Source: Nitrososphaerota archaeon (GTDB taxonomy: Archaea; Thermoproteota; Nitrososphaeria; Nitrososphaerales; Nitrosopumilaceae). From it: a stretch of 64,000 nt of DNA. The position numbers and the translations under genes were made by a program. The stretch lies in the NCBI GenBank assembly GCA_013287585.1, contig JABDDN010000003.1:33061-97060 (forward strand), written 5' to 3'. The number at the start of each line of letters is the position of its first letter. Within the stretch, counting starts at the first letter, position 1. Under the pieces are notes generated by a model. That model was not told the DNA's origin, ran no database searches, and saw only the letters and a list, made by a program, of their open reading frames with translations. Shown in pieces: positions 61,279-64,000 of the stretch.

Positions 61279-61720
61279 CGTGATCGATCGAGTTAACACC
61301 TTAACACTTGAACAGATCAAAGAATATTTGTTAACTAGTGTGTTTGTTAACATTCACTGCCTAGCCCACGCCTAGCTTGTTTTGCCACCTTAACTAGGCA
61401 CTTTCCCTTTATACCACAATTTGGATGAATTTTATGCCTGGACTGGAAATATAGGGGTCTATTCTACAATCTTAACATTGTTAAGACCTAGCTTCACGCC
61501 TAGAGTGGAAATAATGGGGGTCAAATTGGGCTTTTCCATATCCAGTTTAACATTTTGTTCACAGGATGTTAACTTTGTTCTAGGCATACCTACACACCAA
61601 TACTTCCACTCTAGCTTAATTAAAAAATATTTTTTTAAAGAAAATAAAAATAATTAATGATAAACTAAATTTGGTTTAGTTATTCTATTCTAATTGTATT
61701 ATCAAAGATAGAATCCATAT
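61279..61720. other. oriC: probable replication origin (oriC) with ORB-like repeats
   Basis: No gene occupies this stretch. Two direct ORB-like elements occur, GCCTGGACTGGAAATATAGG (from 61436, followed by GGTC) and GCCTAGAGTGGAAATAATGG (from 61498, followed by GGGTC). An inverted copy CTTCCACTCTAGC lies at 61603-61615. The TGGAAA-n4-GGGG core matches archaeal origin recognition boxes bound by Orc1/Cdc6. GTTAAC occurs at 61292, 61330, 61346 and 61568; CTTAACATTGTTAAG (61471-61485) is palindromic; and CCTAG/CTAGG occurs six times. An A/T-only-like stretch (about 61616-61660) could melt. The orc1/cdc6 gene follows directly. Confidence 0.75.
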
Positions 61721-62854
61721 GTGGACAGAGAAGAAACATTGGTGTGTGGGTTAATGGTAAAAGATTCAATCGATAAATTATTGGATGATGCACAAAGCGG
61801 CAAATCATTATTCAAAAACAGGGAAGTGTTGCATTTTACATTTGTCCCTGATATAATATTACACCGTGAAGACGAGCAAAAAAAGGTCACCCAGTCTTTA
61901 CTACCTTTATTGAAAAAATCACGTCCATCCAATTTACTAGTATATGGAAAACCTGGAACAGGTAAAACCTTAGTTGTAACCAAAGTCCTAAACAAAATCA
62001 AAGAAAGAGTAAGGGAGGGATCATTTCCTATCCAATTACTTTACGCTAACGCAAAAGAAGAGGGCACTCTCTATGGCCTATTGATAAAACTAGGCAGACA
62101 GTTAGTAGATAGAGCAGGAGAAAAAGAATTTCCAACAACCGGACTTTCAATTAGTGAAATATTCAACCGTATAATTTCAGCAATTGGTGAAAAGGGACTA
62201 AACACAGTATTTGTGGTAGATGAGATTGATTATCTTGCAGAGTTGGTATCAAAGACAGGCAAAGACGTCTTTTACTCACTCACCAGAGCAAATGAGAGAC
62301 TCAAAAAAGGCTCGCTTACACTAGTCGGGATTTCAAACGACTTGACATTCAAAGAAAGACTGGATCCTAGGGTCTTAAGCAGCCTAAGTGAAGAAGAAAT
62401 TGTATTTACAAATTATAGTGTAGGACAGATTAAAGAAATTCTTGAAGAAAGAATCAAGGCGGCATTCATTCCTAGGGCAATTGAGCAGGCAGCAATAAAC
62501 CTCTGTGCTGCAATGGCAGGCCAAGAACATGGGGACGCAAGACGAGCTATCGATCTTTTACGTGTAGCCGGAGAAATAGCAGAACGAGAACAGGCAGACT
62601 CTATCAAAGAAGAACACATCAGAAAAGCCTCACTAAAAATGGAAGAAGACAAGGAAACCACCGCACTCAATTCTTATCCACTCCATGAAAAATTGCTAAT
62701 TTTGGCTGTAATGAAAGCAAACGGGACGACAACCGGAGAAATCTACCATTCCTACAAAAATCTCTGCAAGATAATCAGACAAAAAAAATCACATCAGCAG
62801 AGGGAATTGATGGTTTTAGTGCGCTTTTTGCAAGCCGGTACTCAAAATTATTAA
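61721..62854 (+). CDS. cdc6: Orc1/Cdc6 origin-binding initiator
   Basis: The 377-aa AAA+ protein has Walker A GKPGTGKT (about residues 76-83), Walker B VFVVDEIDYLAEL (about 166-178), sensor-1 SLTLVGISND (about 196-205), DPRVLSSL as arginine-finger region, and a C-terminal winged helix (about 300-377). It should bind ORB sequences and load MCM. The start is GTG 61721, with an in-frame ATG at 61754 possible. Lying right next to ORB repeats is typical for archaeal origins. DP1 follows 8 nt later, probably in the same transcript. Confidence 0.95.
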   Translation: MDREETLVCGLMVKDSIDKLLDDAQSGKSLFKNREVLHFTFVPDIILHREDEQKKVTQSLLPLLKKSRPSNLLVYGKPGTGKTLVVTKVLNKIKERVREGSFPIQLLYANAKEEGTLYGLLIKLGRQLVDRAGEKEFPTTGLSISEIFNRIISAIGEKGLNTVFVVDEIDYLAELVSKTGKDVFYSLTRANERLKKGSLTLVGISNDLTFKERLDPRVLSSLSEEEIVFTNYSVGQIKEILEERIKAAFIPRAIEQAAINLCAAMAGQEHGDARRAIDLLRVAGEIAEREQADSIKEEHIRKASLKMEEDKETTALNSYPLHEKLLILAVMKANGTTTGEIYHSYKNLCKIIRQKKSHQQRELMVLVRFLQAGTQNY

Positions 62855-62862
62855 AAATAATC

Positions 62863-63963
62863 TTGCAGAGGTCTCAATCTAAAAAACTAAGCCCTATTGA
62901 CACCATCAAAAGCGGTAAAATCAAAGAGGAGGTTTTTGTGGCTGGCCTTTTGATGGACAGAAAAATAGACAGGGATGTAACAAAACTTGTTGTAGATGAC
63001 CCTACTGGGTCCCTTGAGGTATTGGTGTTTAATAAGGACCTACAAGAGACTGCAAATTCTCTCTTAATGGACCAGTTTGTAATGTTTACAATTGTTCCAG
63101 GAAAAAATGGTGGTTTTATTGTAAAAGAATTGGTTGTACCAGACGTTCCAGACCATGTTACAAATCGTTCAAAGACTGAGACCTATGCTGTTTTGATCTC
63201 TGATTTGCATGTAGGAAGTAAGTATTTCATGGAAAAGGAGTTTACAGAATTTGTAGAGTGGCTCTCTAGCCCAGACCCAATAGCAAGGAAGGTTCGCTTT
63301 GTTCTAGTTGGTGGTGATGTGGTAGATGGGATTGGAATTTTCCCAAATCAGGACAAGGAACTACTTTTAGTTGATACTAATCAACAGATGTTAAAAGCAG
63401 CTCAATTACTAGATAAAATTCCAAAACACATCAAAGTTTTCATAATTCCAGGAAACCATGATCCAGGTCGTAGAGCTTTACCCCAACCTGCAATTCCAGA
63501 AAAACATAATCTGGCTTTATGGAATAGGGAAAATTTTTTCATGTTAGGTAATCCCTCCATGTTAGAGCTAAACGGCGTCAAAATTTTGATGTTCCATGGA
63601 CAAAGCTTAGACGATGTTGTTGGAACCACGCCTGGACTGAGCTATTCGCAGCCTGCAAAGGCAATGCGGGTTTTACTAAAAGCAAGACACCTTAGTCCTA
63701 TCTATGGAAAACGAACTCCTATTGCGCCTGAGACAGAGGACATGATGGTGATAAACGATGTTCCAGACATTTTTCATTCAGGGCATATTCATGTTGTTGA
63801 TCTTGACATGTACAAAGGCACCCTTATTGTAAACTCTGGGGCTTGGCAAACACAAACAGCATATCAAGCAAGTGTTGGAGTCACGCCGACTCCGGGAATT
63901 GCTGTGATTGTAAATTTGGCTACGATGAAGGTTTTTACCAAAGACTTTACGGAAAAAGAATAA
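62863..63963 (+). CDS. polB: DNA polymerase D small subunit DP1 (3'-5' exonuclease)
   Basis: The 366-aa protein joins an OB fold (about 20-95; VAGLLMDRKIDRDVTKLVVDD is part of it, split here by strand turns) to a calcineurin-like phosphodiesterase domain. The metal sites are SDLHVGS (about 111-117), GGDVVDGIG (about 148-156), PGNHDPGRR (about 194-202), MFHGQSLDDV (about 244-253) and FHSGHIHVVD (about 306-315). All are intact, so proofreading activity is expected. The start is TTG 62863. It is shorter at the N-terminus than euryarchaeal DP1 proteins. It is cotranscribed with cdc6. Confidence 0.94.
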   Translation: MQRSQSKKLSPIDTIKSGKIKEEVFVAGLLMDRKIDRDVTKLVVDDPTGSLEVLVFNKDLQETANSLLMDQFVMFTIVPGKNGGFIVKELVVPDVPDHVTNRSKTETYAVLISDLHVGSKYFMEKEFTEFVEWLSSPDPIARKVRFVLVGGDVVDGIGIFPNQDKELLLVDTNQQMLKAAQLLDKIPKHIKVFIIPGNHDPGRRALPQPAIPEKHNLALWNRENFFMLGNPSMLELNGVKILMFHGQSLDDVVGTTPGLSYSQPAKAMRVLLKARHLSPIYGKRTPIAPETEDMMVINDVPDIFHSGHIHVVDLDMYKGTLIVNSGAWQTQTAYQASVGVTPTPGIAVIVNLATMKVFTKDFTEKE

Positions 63964-63970
63964 TTTTAAA

Positions 63971-64000
63971 TTAAATCTTCAAGTGTTAGGTCTTCTTTAA
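63971..64000 (-). CDS. possible C-terminal end of a gene leaving the window
   Basis: A minus-strand frame enters at the window edge, reads KEDLTLEDLI and stops with TAA at 63971. The fragment is too short to identify. If real, it is convergent with DP1, with a gap of only 7 nt. Confidence 0.3.

Overview
This window looks like a chromosomal segment of an ammonia-oxidising-type archaeon (Nitrososphaerota, formerly Thaumarchaeota, probably Nitrosopumilales). The evidence is the combination of archaeal information-processing genes (TFB, thermosome, Orc1/Cdc6, both subunits of DNA polymerase D, GINS, archaeal CCA-adding enzyme, GGGP synthase for ether lipids) with an ESCRT-III-like CdvB, a fused SecDF, a crotonase of the type used in the thaumarchaeal 3-hydroxypropionate/4-hydroxybutyrate cycle, and several lineage-typical HTH_45 and C-terminal 'WW' repeat proteins. 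The DNA is AT-rich. Gene packing is tight, with many ATGA or GTGA overlaps. Many genes have a TATA-like box centred about 26-30 nt before the start codon, as expected for leaderless archaeal mRNAs; only a few have a clear Shine-Dalgarno sequence. No amo genes are present, so ammonia oxidation is inferred from lineage and not seen here.

Layout. 0-5 kb: possible acyl-CoA dehydrogenase remnant, sulfate assimilation (ATP sulfurylase and APS/PAPS reductase), a divergent ThiI-like protein, a GT-B glycosyltransferase, and a short promoter-bearing stem-loop RNA candidate. 5-13 kb: SDR, flippase-like membrane protein, GPN-loop GTPase plus homoserine kinase, crotonase, DMT transporter, and the 7-deazaguanine (archaeosine) genes queC, folE and queE. 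13-19 kb: a large NHL-repeat exported protein, then a three-gene operon (wHTH, membrane-anchored wHTH, exported protein with near-identical 111-bp repeats). 19-26 kb: TRAM protein, coiled-coil protein, a 210-nt structured RNA candidate, MFS transporter, CdvB, a 36-aa C2H2 zinc finger, TFB, and another structured RNA candidate. 26-34 kb: SDR, CARF-like wHTH, hemerythrin, phosphoesterase, BtuF-like protein, then an operon prs, trmG10, rnz, sir2. 34-41 kb: SecDF with a small Zn protein, regulators, pirin, exported proteins, UPF0200/UPF0201. 41-46 kb: thpR, cca, RIO-like kinase, CDF transporter, AlkA-like glycosylase, tRNA-Pro(GGG). 46-48 kb: arsenic cluster (arsR, arsC, aquaporin) and a flavoprotein. 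48-54 kb: SDR, AN1 zinc finger, GINS, glutamine synthetase, thermosome. 54-64 kb: glyA, DP2 plus GGGP synthase, small regulators, then a probable replication origin directly upstream of orc1/cdc6 and DP1.

The most notable points are: (1) a well-defined candidate replication origin at about 61.28-61.72 kb with ORB-like repeats, CCTAG and GTTAAC arrays and an AT-rich stretch, placed between a small wHTH regulator and an orc1/cdc6-DP1 operon, with DP2 about 3 kb away; (2) three intergenic structured-RNA candidates that I cannot assign to a known family, two with well-placed TATA boxes; and (3) an arsenic cluster that uses an aquaporin, with an ArsR whose cysteines are arranged unusually. I saw no CRISPR array, insertion sequence, intein or prophage.
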